NCBI GenBank assembly: GCA_030068075.1
Contig: CM057823.1
Location: forward strand, 13,178,485 to 13,242,484
Source of the DNA: Paguma larvata
Taxonomy: Eukaryota > Chordata > Mammalia > Carnivora > Viverridae
Length of the DNA: 64,000 nucleotides
Direction: 5' to 3'
Positions 1-9,840 of this stretch are shown here, piece after piece. The notes under the pieces are model-generated. The model saw nothing but the letters and a program-made list of their open reading frames with translations, ran no database searches and was not told where the DNA came from. The stretch's first letter is position 1. Each line of letters begins with the position of its first letter. The translations under genes and the position numbers were made by a program.

Positions 1-236
1 CATCGTAAAAAGGAGACAGTTGGGCACAGAGTTGCACACACAGGAAGATGCCATGTGGTGACTGCAGTTATGGTACCATAAGCCACGGAGCACCAGAGAT
101 TGCCAGCAAAGCACCAGAAGCCAGGAGAGAGGCCTGGGACTGATTTTTTAGCGCCTTCGGAGTGGGCATGCCCACACCTTGATCTCAGACTTATAACCTG
201 TAGAACTAGTAACTGTGAGACAAATTCCTGTTGTTT
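1..236 (+). repeat. MaLR-type LTR 3' fragment (MLT1/MST-like)
   Basis: The order of landmarks resembles the 3' half of mammalian MaLR LTRs: a GATTGCCAGCAAAGCACCAGAAGCC-like stretch (90-123), GAGAGGCCTGGGACTGAT, a CACCTTGATCTCAGACTT block (174-192), and AACTGTGAGACAAATTCCTGTTGTTTA (211-237). It is old and has diverged, so the AATAAA normally found before the end has been lost. The open frame over 100-402 runs out of the LTR and is not a gene. Family recognised from memory, subfamily not resolved. Confidence 0.6.
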
Positions 237-456
237 AAGAAAAAAAAAAAGTAAACCAAAGAAAAACCACGTTGCTGGAGGGACTGCAGAGCTTAGTGCC
301 ACCATCAAGGACTTGAAGGATGCAGGGCTGGGGATTCCTACCACATTCCCACTCAACTTGCATGTTGGGCTGTGCAGAAAACAGATGGCTCTTGGAGAAT
401 AACAGTGAATTATCACATTTGTAATTAGGTAGTGACTCCAATTACAACTGCTGTTG

Positions 457-470
457 CAGATGTGTGGTTT
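457..470. repeat. TSD of old L1 3' fragment, left copy
   Basis: CAGATGTGTGGTTT here matches CAGATGTGGTTT at 1344-1355. The two copies bracket the nested L1/SINE stack and mark the target site of the oldest of the three insertions. Confidence 0.6.
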
Positions 471-540
471 TTTTTTTTTAATTTTATTTAAAGCCAAGTT
501 AATTAACATATGGTGTAATAATCGTGGTTTCAGGAGTAGA

Positions 541-1163
541 GTTTTTTTTTGTTTTCCATCTTTTTTTTTTTTTTTAATGTTTATTTATTTCTGAGAGAGA
601 CAGAGCATGAGCAGGGGAGGAGCAGAGAGAGAGAGGGAGACACAGAATCTGAAGCAGGCTCCAGGCTCCGAGCTGTCAGCACAGAGCCTGACGTGGGGCT
701 CGAACTCCCAAACCGCGAGATCATGACCTGAGCCGAAGTCGGACGCTCAACCGACTGAGCCACCCAGGCGCCCCTCCATCTTTTTTTTTAATAGTTTATT
801 TTCAAATTGGTTTCCATATAACACCCAGTGTTCATCCCAACATGTGCCCTCTTTAATGTCCGTCACCCCTTCTCCCCCCTCCCTCACCCTCTTCACCCTC
901 AGTTTGTTCTTAGTCTTTGAGAGTCTCTTATGTTTTATCTCCCTCCCTCTCTGTGTCTTTTTTTCCTTTCCCCTCTTGACCTCCCCCTGGTTTTTGCTTA
1001 GTCTCACAAAGTCCACCTATGCGTGGAAACATATGGTATCTGTCTTTTTCTGACTGACTTATTTCACTTAACATAATACCCTCCAGTTCCATCCATGTTG
1101 CTACACATGGCCAGATTTCATTTTTTCTCATTGCCACGTAGTAGTCCATTGTATATATGTATC
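541..1163 (-). mobile_element. Young L1 3' fragment inserted in the old L1
   Basis: 781-1163 is near-identical to the 3' UTR and ORF2 end of the full-length L1 at 20.1-20.5 kb, so it is the same young family. The minus-strand reading frame over about 928-1160 encodes the end of ORF2p, including the [20 protein letters not shown] motif. The element is truncated at its 5' side at 1163. It is flanked by CAGGAGTAGAGTTT (531-544) and CAGGAGTAGAATTT (1164-1177), which is its TSD. Its poly(A) tail (541-560 and 781-789 as poly T) later received a SINE. Confidence 0.8.
561..774 (-). mobile_element. CAN-SINE (felid type)
   Basis: Full-length copy inserted into the poly(T) of the young L1. TCCATC followed by a T run occurs on both sides (555 onward and 775 onward). 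The head (right end) reads CACCCAGGCGCCCC on the plus strand. Confidence 0.9.
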
Positions 1164-1369
1164 CAGGAGTAGAATTTAATGATCCACCCCTTACATGTAA
1201 CACCCAGTGCTCATCCCAACAAGTGCCCTCCTTAGTATCCATCACCAATTTAGCCCATCCCCCCACCCACTTCCCCTCCAGCAACCCTCAGTTTGTTCTT
1301 TGTATTTAAGAGTCTCTTATGGTTTGCCTCCCTCTCTGTTTTTCAGATGTGGTTTCATTGCTTGAGTAC

Positions 1370-1716
1370 ATTAATACATTTCCTGGTACCTAATATGCAG
1401 AACTTGATCCGGCAAATACTTTTCCTTGATACCTTGATAGTGACCACCAGAAGCAGTTTGCATGGCCAGCAAGACACTTCCACTGGCGTACCTCAGAAGT
1501 ATATCGACTCTCCAGCCCCATGTCATAAACCTTTCCCTTCCACAGGACACCACATTAATCCACGACAATGATGATATTGTGCTGATTGGACCTGGTAAGT
1601 TGGAAGGAGTAACGATTCTAGACATTTTAGTAAGAGGCGCATGTGTCAGAGGGTTAGAAATAAATCTGACAGTGAAATTTCTGGGGGGTCCGTTGGTGGA
1701 CAAAGCTGTTGGTTGA
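1370..1716 (+). pseudogene. Endogenous retrovirus pol relic, reverse-transcriptase region
   Basis: The plus-strand frames resemble a retroviral polymerase palm. The frame ending at 1716 reads HDNDDIVLIGPGKLEGVTIL in place of the usual metal-binding aspartate box and the motif after it, followed by a SVKFLGG-like stretch in degraded form. The first half (1370-1560) keeps a GYINSPA-like stretch in a different frame. Frame changes and internal deletions make it non-functional. It probably belongs with the integrase piece at 2580-2880, since orientation and order are right. Family not resolved. Confidence 0.6.
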
Positions 1717-2579
1717 TCTCCTTCATTTGATTGTTAGCTGTAGGCGGGCAGGAGTTATTTTTGGGAGTGTGTGTATTTTTTTTCCTATTTTGTTCATGGC
1801 TTTATCTCCAAAGCCGGGAATAGTAGATAGAATCCCAGAAGGAAATAGATGGGTTTTAATAAAGGGATCATTTACGAAGTTGTAGGCAAATGTAGGGACA
1901 GCACAAGAGAGGTATAACACCACAGGGTAGCAACTGGGCTGTTGCACTCAAGGCCAGAAGACTAAGTAAAGAGTACAAAGAGGCATAGTGCCCCTTGTCG
2001 TCACTGGGTAGCAGCAACCCAGTTTTTCCCTGGGAGTTTGGACGAATTCCCCAAGTCAATGTGGTGATCCTTTTCTTTGCCTGTTGTTCGGTAGCATGAG
2101 GAGTCCACACTGGTCACAGGTATCCAGTTCACCATGACAGTGTTTCCTGGAGAAGCATTCCTTCCCCGGGCCCCAGAACTCCCAAGTCACTGTGTTAGTG
2201 ACTCGTGAACTTTCTCAGATTTTCTCTCCCGTCCTCTTCTTTCACTTGGTTGGTGTCTCACCCACACCACGCCATTCCACTTCGAGCCTAGAATGAGACC
2301 CATTACTGCTAGGTATGGAATATGGCTTCCCGAATGGCCGCAAAGGGTCAGAAGTTTAGAGAGTTAGCTCAGTGGTGGACGGTCCTTTCTGAACAGACCA
2401 CAAAAAAAAAAAAAAAGCATTTTTTCGATCTAATATAAATGCTCACAAAAGAGCAACCTGGGCAGTGGAGGCTCTTCCTTGGCCCTTGGCCTCTTTCTTC
2501 AGCTAGCCTTATTCTTGCTTAAATGGTTTATGAAAAAATGGTGGTGGGGGTGAAGGTTATGTATAGACTTAGCAACAGA
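1717..2579. other. Unassigned stretch between two pol relics
   Basis: No convincing coding frame. By position it could be eroded retroviral pol (RNase H region), but I see no conserved motif. An A-run lies at 2402-2416. Confidence 0.3.
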
Positions 2580-2880
2580 GGCTTTACAGTCACCGCTGAG
2601 ACTCCAAAAGCAGAGATCTACGCTGAGCTCTGGATATGGTACCATTTCCTGGGGGGACCAGCCAGCCACCCTGGTGGCATATTGATTACCCCGGACCACC
2701 TGTCATGGTTTGTTGTCATTCGAACAGACATGTACTCTGGGTTTGGATTTGCCTTTGCCACTCAAAACGCTTCTTGGAAAAACCACAACATGCGGGCTTA
2801 CAGAATGTTGTATTAAGCATCACCGCAGGCCACACTGCATTGTTTCTAAGGAATTCATTTTATAGTGAGTGAAGCAACAA
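2580..2880 (+). pseudogene. Endogenous retrovirus pol relic, integrase core region
   Basis: The frame from 2523 to 2816 contains WYHFLGGPASHPGG, then RTDMYSGFGFAFA. These look like the segment before the first catalytic Asp and the segment holding the second catalytic Asp of a retroviral integrase core. The frame stops at 2816, and homology-like sequence continues to about 2880 in other frames (AAGGAATTCATTTTATAGTGAGTGAAG). It lies downstream of the RT-like piece in the same orientation, as expected for one pol gene. No LTR is identifiable next to it. Confidence 0.6.
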
Positions 2881-3118
2881 TGGAGCTAAGAGAGGGCTCC
2901 TTCCTCTCCTGGATCCAGAAGCAATGTATCTTCATGATTTTGATAGCTCAGTGATGCCTTCAGGTAGATGTCTTTGCATATTTTGCTCAGTATTGCTGAT
3001 TTCCCTGTGTGATAAGATTGCTCAGTTATTTGAAAGTGGAATTCCCCTACTTACATGTTTGAAGACAGCTCTGTCTTTGACCAAGGTAAACATCCCAAAC
3101 ACGTCAATTATTTCTTAC
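2881..3118. other. No feature recognised
   Basis: Ordinary AT-rich sequence between the retroviral relic and a SINE pair. It could be the eroded end of the retrovirus. Confidence 0.3.
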
Positions 3119-3229
3119 TGGCTCCTTGCTGACAGTAGAGAGCTCCATGCAGGGCTCGAACTCAGGAATTGTGAGATCATGACCTGAGTTGAAGTGGACT
3201 GCTTAATTGATTGAGCCAGCCAGGCACCC
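3119..3229 (-). mobile_element. CAN-SINE fragment (tRNA-like head only)
   Basis: Only the tRNA-related half is left (GGGCTCGAACTCAGGAATTGTGAGATCATGACC and the GAGCCAGCCAGGCACCC end). It abuts the tail of another copy. The body and tail are missing or too diverged to see. Confidence 0.75.
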
Positions 3230-3419
3230 TTATTTTTATTTTTAGAGAGAGCGCGAGAGAGAGCGAGAGAGCGAGCACAAGGTGGGGAGGGGCAGAGGGA
3301 GAGAGAGAATCCATAGTCTGTATGGAGCCCGACACAGAGCACGATCCCGCAACCGTGAGATCATGACCTGAGTCAAAATCGAGTCAGTCACTTAACTGAC
3401 TGAGCCATCCAGGTGCCCC
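3230..3419 (-). mobile_element. CAN-SINE
   Basis: Tail at left (TTATTTTTATTTTTAGAGAG), a GA-rich body, and the head ending CATCCAGGTGCCCC. Diverged, older copy placed head-to-tail with the fragment before it. Confidence 0.85.
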
Positions 3420-3537
3420 TAAGCTAAATTATTTAAATAAAGTTGTATTTATTTACATTAAATTAGTTAATTTGCAATAAATAACTTTAGATTATAATCA
3501 TTATATATATATATTCCCTAATTAAGAAATAAAAGTA

Positions 3538-3724
3538 GAGCCACCTGGATGGCTTGGTTGGTTGAGTGTCTGACTCTTGATTTTAGCTCGGGTCGTGATC
3601 CCAGGATCATGGGATTGAGCCCCATGTAGGACTCTGTGCCGAGTGTGGAGCCTGCTTAAGATTCTTTCTCTCTTTCTCTCTCTCTATCCCTCTGCCTTTC
3701 CCTGCTCTCTCTCTCTTAAAAAAA
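3538..3724 (+). mobile_element. CAN-SINE, older subtype, with TSD
   Basis: Plus-strand copy starting GAGCCACCTGGATGGCTTGG and ending in CTCTCTTAAAAAAA. It is flanked by perfect AAGAAATAAAAGTA duplications at 3524-3537 and 3725-3738. Its head (CTTGATTTTAGCTCGGGTCGTGATC) differs from the young felid subtype. Confidence 0.88.
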
Positions 3725-3799
3725 AAGAAATAAAAGTAATAAAATTCTTTGTAAAACATTCAGTTTAGAAGAATATAAAGAGAAAAGAAAAGAAGTCTG

Positions 3800-3998
3800 C
3801 CACATAGCCCTTCCTCCCCTCCCCTCAGTAGAAGCAATCCCTGCTACCAAGGTTTTGGTTATTGTTCTAGAAGTAATAGGAATAATACATGATATCGATA
3901 ATTTTCCCCCTTAAATAATAGATCTATGTTCTTTTAACAGCTGCATGGTATTCCATCATATGAATATAGCATAATTTAATCTGTCCATTCTTTATTTT
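3800..3998 (-). mobile_element. Ancient L1 fragment (target of the next L1), left part
   Basis: GCTGCATGGTATTCCATCATATG and the sequence around it resemble an old mammalian L1 3' region. It seems to resume at about 9840, on the other side of the large L1 insertion. Confidence 0.45.
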
Positions 3999-3999
3999 T
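3981..3999. repeat. TSD of the 4-9.6 kb L1, left copy
   Basis: CTGTCCATTCTTTATTTTT matches CTGTCCATTTCTTTATTTTT at 9821-9840 with one indel. The right copy lies beyond a SINE rather than directly at the L1 5' end. Confidence 0.65.
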
Positions 4000-4161
4000 T
4001 CATGTTTTTTTGTTTGTTTGTTTATTTCTTGTTTAATTCACATCCAAGTTAGCATATAGTACAACAATGATTTCTGGATTAGATTTCTTAATGCACCTTA
4101 CCCATTCAGCCCACCCCCCCTCCCACAACCCCTCCGGCAACCCTCTGTTTGTTCTCCATGT

Positions 4162-7100
4162 TTAAGAGTCTCTTATGTTTTGTCCCCCTCCCTTTTTTAA
4201 TATCATTTTTGCTTCCCTTCCCTTATGTTCATCTGTTTTGTGTCTTAAAGTCCTCACATGAGTGAAGTCATATGATATTTGTCTTTGACTAATTTCGCTT
4301 AGCAGAATACCCTCTAATTGCATCCACATTGTTGCAAATGGCAAGATTTCATTCTTTTTGATTGCCGAGTAATACTCCATTGTGTATATATACCACATCT
4401 TCTTTATCCATTCATCCATTGATAGACATTTGGGCTCTTTTCACATTTTGGCTACTACCGATAGTGCTGCTATAAGCATTGGGGTGCATGTGCCCCTTTG
4501 TAACAGCACATCTGTATCCTTTGGATAAATCCCTAGTAGTGCAATTGCTGGGTGGTAGGGTAGTTCTATATTTAAATTTTTGAGAAACCTCCATACTGTT
4601 TTCCAGAGTGGCTGCATCAGTTTGCATTCCCACCAGCAGTGCAAAAGAGATCCTCTTATTCCGCATCCTCACCAACAGTTGTTAATGTTAGCCATTCTGA
4701 CAGACGTGAGATGGTATCCATAGTGGTTTTGATTTGTATTTCCTGATGATGAGTGATGTTGAGCATTCTTTCATGTGTTGGTTCGCCATCTGGATGTCTT
4801 CTTTGGAGAAGTGTCTATTCATGTCTTTTGCCCATTTCTTCACTGGACTATTTGTTTTTTGGGTGCTGAGTTTGATAAGTTCTTTCTAGATTTTGGATAC
4901 TAACCCTTTATCTGATATGTCGTTTGCAAATATCTTCTCCCATTCTGTCGGTGGCCTTTTAGTTTTGCTGATTGTTTCCTTTGCTTCCAGAAGCTTTTTA
5001 TTTTGATGAGGTCCCAATAATTCATTTTTGCTTTTGCTTCCCTTGCCTCCAGAGACGTGTTGAGTAAGAAGTTACTGCAGCCAAATTAAAGAAGTTTTTG
5101 ACTGCTTTCTCTTCGAGGATTTTGATGGCTTCCTGTCTTACATTTAGGTCTTTCATCCATTTCGAGTTTATCTTTGTGTATGGTGTAAGAAAGTGGTCCA
5201 GGTTCATTTTTTTGCATGTCGCTGTCCAGTTTTCCCAGCACCACTTGCTGAAGAGACTGTCTTTATTCCATTGGATATTCTTTCCTGCTTTGTCAAAGAG
5301 TAGTTGGCCATACGTTTATGGGTCCATTTCTAGATTCTCTATTCTGTTCCATTGACCTGAGTGTCTGTTTTTGTGCTAGTACCATACTGTCTTGATAATA
5401 CAGCTTTGTAATATGTCTTGAAGTCCTGGATTGTGATGCCTCCAGCTTTGGTTTTCTTTTTCAAGATTGCTTTGGCTATTCGGGATCTTTTCTGTTTCCA
5501 TACAAATTTTAGGAATGTTTGTTCTAGCTCTGTGAAGAATGCTGGTGTTATTTTGATAGGGATCGCATTGAATATGTGGACTGCTTTGGATAGTATTGAC
5601 ACTTTAACAATATTTGTTCTTCCTATCCAGAGCATAGAATATTTTTCCATTTCTTTGTGTGTTCTTCAATTTCTTTCATAAGATTTCTATAGTTTTCAGC
5701 GTATAGATTTTTCACATCTTTGGTTATGTTTATTCCTAGGTATTTTATGGTTTTTGTGCAATTGTAAATACGAGCAATTCCTCGATTTCTCTTTTTTCAT
5801 TATTGGTGTATAGGAATACAGCTGATTTTTGTGCATTGATTTTATATCCTGCGACTTTGCTGAATTCATAGATCAGTTCTAGCAGTTTTTTGGTGGAATC
5901 TTTTGGGTTTTCCATATAGAGTATTATGTATCTGGAAGAGTGAAAGTTTGACTTCCTCCTGGCCAGTTTGGATGCCTTTTATTTCTTTGTGTTGTCTGAT
6001 TGCTGAGGCTAGGACTTCCAATACTGTGTTGAATAACAGTGGCAAGAGTGAATATCCCTGTTGTGTTCCTGACCTTAGGGGGAAGCTCTCAGTTTTCCCC
6101 CATTGAGGATGACATTAATGTTGGGCCTTTCATATATGGCTTTTATGATCTCGAGGTATGATCCTTCTATACTTACTTTCTTGAGGGTTTTTATCAAGAA
6201 AGGATACTGTATTTTGTCAAATGCCTTCTCTGCATCTACTGAGAGGATCATGTGGTTCTTGTCCTTTCTTTTATTGATGCAATGCATCATATTGATTGCT
6301 TTGCAGATGTTGAATCAGCCCTGCATCCCAGGTATAAATCCCGTTTGGTTGTGAATAATTTTTTTAATGTATTGTTGGATGCGGTTGGCTACTATCTTGT
6401 TGAGGATTTTGGCACCCATATTCATTGGGGAAATTGGTCTATAGTTCTCCTTTTTAGTGGGGTCTTTGTCTGGTTTTGGAATTAAGGTAATGGTGGCTTC
6501 ATAGAAAGAGTTTGGAAGTTTTCAAACAGCTTCAAGAGAATAGGTGTTAATTCTTCTTTAAATGTTTGGTAGAATTCCCCTGGGAAGCCATCTGGCCCTG
6601 GACTCTTGTTTTTTGGGGATATTTTTGATTACTAATTTGACTTCTTTACTAGTTATGGGTCTGTTCAAATTTTCTATTTCTTCCTGTTTCAGTTTTGGTA
6701 GTTTATATGTTTTATAGGAATTTATCCATTTCTTCCAGATTGCCCATTTTATTGGTGTATAATAGCTCATAATATTCTCTTATTATTGTTTGTATTTCTG
6801 CTCTGTTGGTTGTGATCTCTCCTCTTTAATTCTTGATTTTATTTATTTGGGTTTTTCCCTTTTTTTTTTTTATCAAACTGGCTAGGGGTTTATCAATTTT
6901 GTTAATTCTTTCAGAGAACCAGCTTCTGGTTTCATTGATCTGTTCCACTGTTTTTTGGTTTCGATAGCATTGATTTCTGCTTTAATCTTTATTATTTCCT
7001 GTCTTCTGCTGGTTTTGGGTTTTATTTGCTGTTCTTTTTCCAGCTCTTTAAGGTATAAGGTTGGTTTGTGTACCTGAGACCTTTTTTCCTTCTTTAGGAA

Positions 7101-7240
7101 GACCTGGATTGCTATTACTTCCTCCCTCTTATGACTGCCTTTGCTGTGTCCCAGAGGTTTTTTGCTGTGGTGTTATCATTTTCATTGGCTTCCTTATACT
7201 TCTTAATTTTCTCTTTAACTTCTTGGTTACCCATTTAGTC
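4162..7240 (-). pseudogene. L1 ORF2 pseudogene (reverse transcriptase to C-terminus)
   Basis: Conceptual minus-strand translation gives broken blocks that match the intact ORF2p at 20.2-24.2 kb. They are the C-terminal EWIKKMWYIYTMEYYSAIKK (4162-4419), a Cys-rich region ([13 protein letters not shown]), a thumb-like block (5339-5650) and the RT finger/palm block [16 protein letters not shown] (6075-6290). Many stops and frameshifts separate them. The equivalent of intact residues 1 to about 270, the endonuclease, is absent because of the deletion next to 7241-7354. It cannot make a working protein. Confidence 0.85.
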
Positions 7241-7354
7241 TTTAAAAAATTTTTTTTTAATGTTTATTTATCTTTGAGAGAGAGAGAGACAGAGGGTAAA
7301 TGGGGAGAGGCAGCGAGGGGACACAGAATTTGAAGCAGGCTCTAGAATCTGAGC
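7241..7354 (-). mobile_element. CAN-SINE, truncated at a deletion junction
   Basis: The tail and body are present (TTTTTTTAATGTTTATTTATC, GA-rich run, GAAGCAGGCTCTAGAATCTGAG), but the tRNA-like head is missing. The sequence passes straight into L1 ORF1. The same deletion seems to have removed the SINE head and the adjoining L1 sequence. Confidence 0.8.
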
Positions 7355-7710
7355 AACTTTAAATTGTGCTCTTTTACCTTAGTCTCCTTCTTTTTTTCTG
7401 CTTCATTATTCTCCATAAGTTTGTCCTCTAGATCACTGATTTGCTGCTGTGCCTTATCCATCCTTCCCGCTGTGGCATCCATTTGAGATTGCAGCTCAGT
7501 TACAGCGTTTTTTATTTCATCCTGACTAGATTTTACTTCTTTTATCTCCACAGAAAGGGATTCTTATCTATTTTCAACCCCCACTAATATTCTTATTATC
7601 ATGATTCTAAATTCTTGTTCAGACATCTTGCTTGTATTTGTGTTGATTAAATCTCTGGCTGTCGTTTCTTCCTGTTCTTTCTTTTGGGTTGAATTCCGTT
7701 GTTTTGTCAT
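7355..7710 (-). pseudogene. L1 ORF1 N-terminal pseudogene
   Basis: The start codon at 7708-7710 opens with MTKQRNSTQK, which aligns with MTRRKNSPQK at the start of the intact ORF1 at 25105. The frame is broken by a stop after about 50 residues. It then reads a coiled-coil-type sequence (7342-7551) rich in E, K and Q (ELQSQMDATAGRMDKAQQQI). The RNA-recognition and C-terminal domains are gone. Confidence 0.75.
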
Positions 7711-8014
7711 TTGGAAGGAAGAAAAGAAATTAATAAGGTAAAAAAATTAAAATAAAAAATTAATAACAACACAAAGAAATCAAAATAGGATGCTAGATCC
7801 TATGTTTGTTTTGGTCTGGTTGTTGAAAGGAGCTTGATAGTTTAGGGAAAAATGGGAAAGTGAAGAAAAGAAAAAAAAAAGAAAATGTTTGGAAATTTGA
7901 AAAAATGAGTACAATGGAATAGAATAAAATGAAATGATGGAAGTAAAATAGAATTTGAGAAATTTACAAAAAAGTAAAAAATATAGTAGAAAAAAATTAA
8001 AGAAAAATATTAAA

Positions 8015-8213
8015 ATTTTTTTAATGTTTATTTATTCCTGAGAGATAGAGAGAGACAGAACATGAGCAGGGGAGGGGTGGGTAGAGAGGGGGACAGATTC
8101 CAGGCTCTGAGATGTCACAGCACAGAGCCTGATGTGGGACTTGAACTCACAAACCACAAGATCATGACGTGAGCTGAAGTCATACACCCACCCGACAGCC
8201 ACCCAGGTGCCCC
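8015..8213 (-). mobile_element. CAN-SINE inside the L1 5' UTR
   Basis: TTTTTTTAATGTTTATTTATTCC tail, GAGCAGGGGAGGGGTGGG body and CACCCAGGTGCCCC head. A-rich flanks blur the TSD (AAAAATATT on both sides). Confidence 0.88.
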
Positions 8214-9585
8214 TAAATAAAAATATTTTTAATAAAAATTGAAAGTAAAAATAAATTTTTTCTCTTTCTGTATTCAAGAAAAAGAAGAGAAATGGAAAAG
8301 AAAAAAAAATTAAGTAGATGGTCCAGTGAACAGATTGAAATATGATTGATATTACATTGATTTCTCCTAGAAGTCAAACTATGAAGCAGTTTATAGTCCA
8401 TAAACTAAACAGGAGGAGAGACTTGTGCTGTTTCTGAAGAGTGGCCTTGGACAGTTGGGCAGAGCTTGGTGTAATGGCTCCATTCTCCACTTGATGGCGC
8501 TGCTTAGCTTACTGCGGTGGATTGTTGTGGTGCTTGCAGGTGCGTATGCGCATGCGCAGGAGGGGTGAAAATGGTGTCACCCAGTTACGGGGTCTCTAGT
8601 TCGGGAACTCTGTTCTCCCCAAGCAGCAATTGTGCACCCATCCTTTGTCTCCGGGTTCCATTACCCGCTTTTACAGTCAGTGACCAAGCCATCAGGGTGC
8701 AAGGCGGCACCTCCCTCCTGAGTTTTATCTGAGATGCGGCTGTGTTTCCTAACCCCTCACTTCTGAGGGACTATGGTCTTGACCTGTTCTGACCCGCTGG
8801 GGGAGAGTCTCACTGAGCAATGGCCGGGTGCTCGCCGTCCCCCAGGAACGTTTGTTAGACTGCTGCTGCCGATGCCCAGAGACTGCAGCTGGGTGCCAGC
8901 CCGCCCCAGAAAAAGATGCACGTGATCGTGTAGCAGCGTTTTAGGGATTCTGGTAAATCTCAACACAATCCAGCATCAGCCTTCACCCTTAATGCCCTTG
9001 TTCCTGCACCAGTCGATGTGGTTGTTCTCCGGGGTCCACTGGGACCTTTGCCTGTGGGGTGTCTGCACAAATTTCCTCCTGGCAGGGGAACCGCCTTCCC
9101 CATGTGGCCTGAGGACCCCGAGGATCTCAGTCTTCTCTGGGGATTCGCCCTTCTCACCACAGCACCACCAGGTACTGAGCTGCAGAGTTTCAGACTCTGC
9201 AGTCCCCCTGTTTATAGAGTCTGAATAGAATTTAAACCCTCTCCTTTCTCCTTTTTCCCTTTTTAGTTCAGGCCCTGGGGCCGTTTCCACTTTTCCACCT
9301 TCTCCCCAGCTGGTTTTGAGGGGGGGAGGTGCTTTTCTTGTACTCTGCCTCCCTCCCTGCCTGCCCCATCTCCGTCCTCTCCCCCACAAGCAAAAACAGC
9401 TCCCTGCCCTCTGTGGTTTCTCTCTCTCCCACTTCACCTCTCTGCGCCATGGACCTGCTGAGTTCTGTGGTTCAGGTTGTACAGACTGTTGTGTCCTCAA
9501 ATCAGTTTTCTAGATGTGCAGTATGGTTCAGTGTGGATCTGGATGTATTTCATGGATGAGAGATGCAAAAAACTTCAGTGCTGTT

Positions 9586-9597
9586 CCGCCATCTTGG
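9586..9597 (-). promoter_or_regulatory. YY1-like site at L1 5' end
   Basis: CCGCCATCTTGG on the plus strand (CCAAGATGGCGG in L1 sense) fits the YY1 core found near the start of L1 transcripts, where it sets the initiation site. Confidence 0.6.
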
Positions 9598-9624
9598 CCA
9601 CTCCCCTGACAGCAGACTTCTCAT

Positions 9625-9820
9625 ATTTATTTATTTTTGAAGGAGAGATAGAGCATGAGCAGGGGTGGGGGGCAGAGAGAGAGGGAGACATATAATCTGA
9701 AGCAGGTTCAGGCTCTGAGCTGTCAGCACAGAGCCCAATGCAGGGCTCTAACCCACAGACTGGGAGCTCACGACCTGAGCCAAGGCTGGATGCCCAACTG
9801 ACTGAGCCGCCCAGGTGCCC
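9625..9820 (-). mobile_element. CAN-SINE between L1 5' end and the L1 TSD
   Basis: TTTATTTATTTTTGAAGGAG tail, GAGCATGAGCAGGGGTGGGGGGCAG-type body and CCGCCCAGGTGCCCC head. About 18 bp separate it from the L1 5' end, and the L1's second TSD copy starts right after the SINE head. No clear TSD of its own was seen. Confidence 0.85.
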
Positions 9821-9840
9821 CTGTCCATTTCTTTATTTTT
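9821..9840. repeat. TSD of the 4-9.6 kb L1, right copy
   Basis: Partner of 3981-3999. It directly follows the SINE head. Confidence 0.6.

Larger units (their letters stand above)
471..1343 (-). mobile_element. Old L1 3' end, 5'-truncated, interrupted by younger insertions
   Basis: The minus-strand 3' UTR of a LINE-1 is present in two pieces, 471-540 and 1164-1343, with poly(T) at the left end. The second piece has the usual landmarks for this family (ACCCAGTGCTCATCCCAAC, CAGCAACCCTCAGTTTGTTC, TTTAAGAGTCTCTTATGG). A younger L1 and a SINE separate the pieces. Flanking duplications at 457-470 and 1344-1355 support a single insertion of a heavily 5'-truncated copy. No coding part remains. Confidence 0.75.
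4000..9606 (-). mobile_element. Degenerate near-full-length LINE-1 with 5' UTR
   Basis: Minus-strand L1 with all its parts in order: poly(T) tail (about 4000-4025), 3' UTR (to about 4160), ORF2 remains (4162-7240), ORF1 remains (7355-7710) and a long 5' UTR (7711-9606). The 5' UTR ends in CCGCCATCTTGG, the YY1-like site typical of L1 5' ends. Stops and frameshifts break ORF2, and one deletion removes the endonuclease region and most of ORF1. Two SINEs lie inside (7241-7354 and 8015-8213). TSDs at 3981-3999 and 9821-9840 identify the insertion. It is older and more diverged than the L1 at 20 kb but shares its general design. Confidence 0.88.
7711..9606 (-). promoter_or_regulatory. L1 5' UTR (old copy)
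   Basis: About 1.9 kb, including one SINE. The part next to ORF1 (7740-8330) is very A-rich on the plus strand. The distal part (8420-9606) is GC-richer and ends in the YY1-like CCGCCATCTTGG at 9586-9597. In L1 elements this region holds the internal Pol II promoter. Open frames of up to 174 aa here (8976-9500) show no domain and are chance products of GC-rich sequence. Confidence 0.7.

Noticed and set aside
2400..2420. A-run as a sign of a processed pseudogene
   Set aside because: No upstream cDNA-like sequence or TSD was found. The run lies between retroviral relics.
8489..8504. CTCF-like CCACTTGATGGCGC
   Set aside because: Several core positions deviate, and it lies in the old L1 5' UTR.
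8976..9500. 174-codon minus-strand open frame
   Set aside because: It lies in the GC-rich 5' UTR of the old L1, has low-complexity Arg/Gly/Glu composition and no domain, and overlaps frames on both strands.
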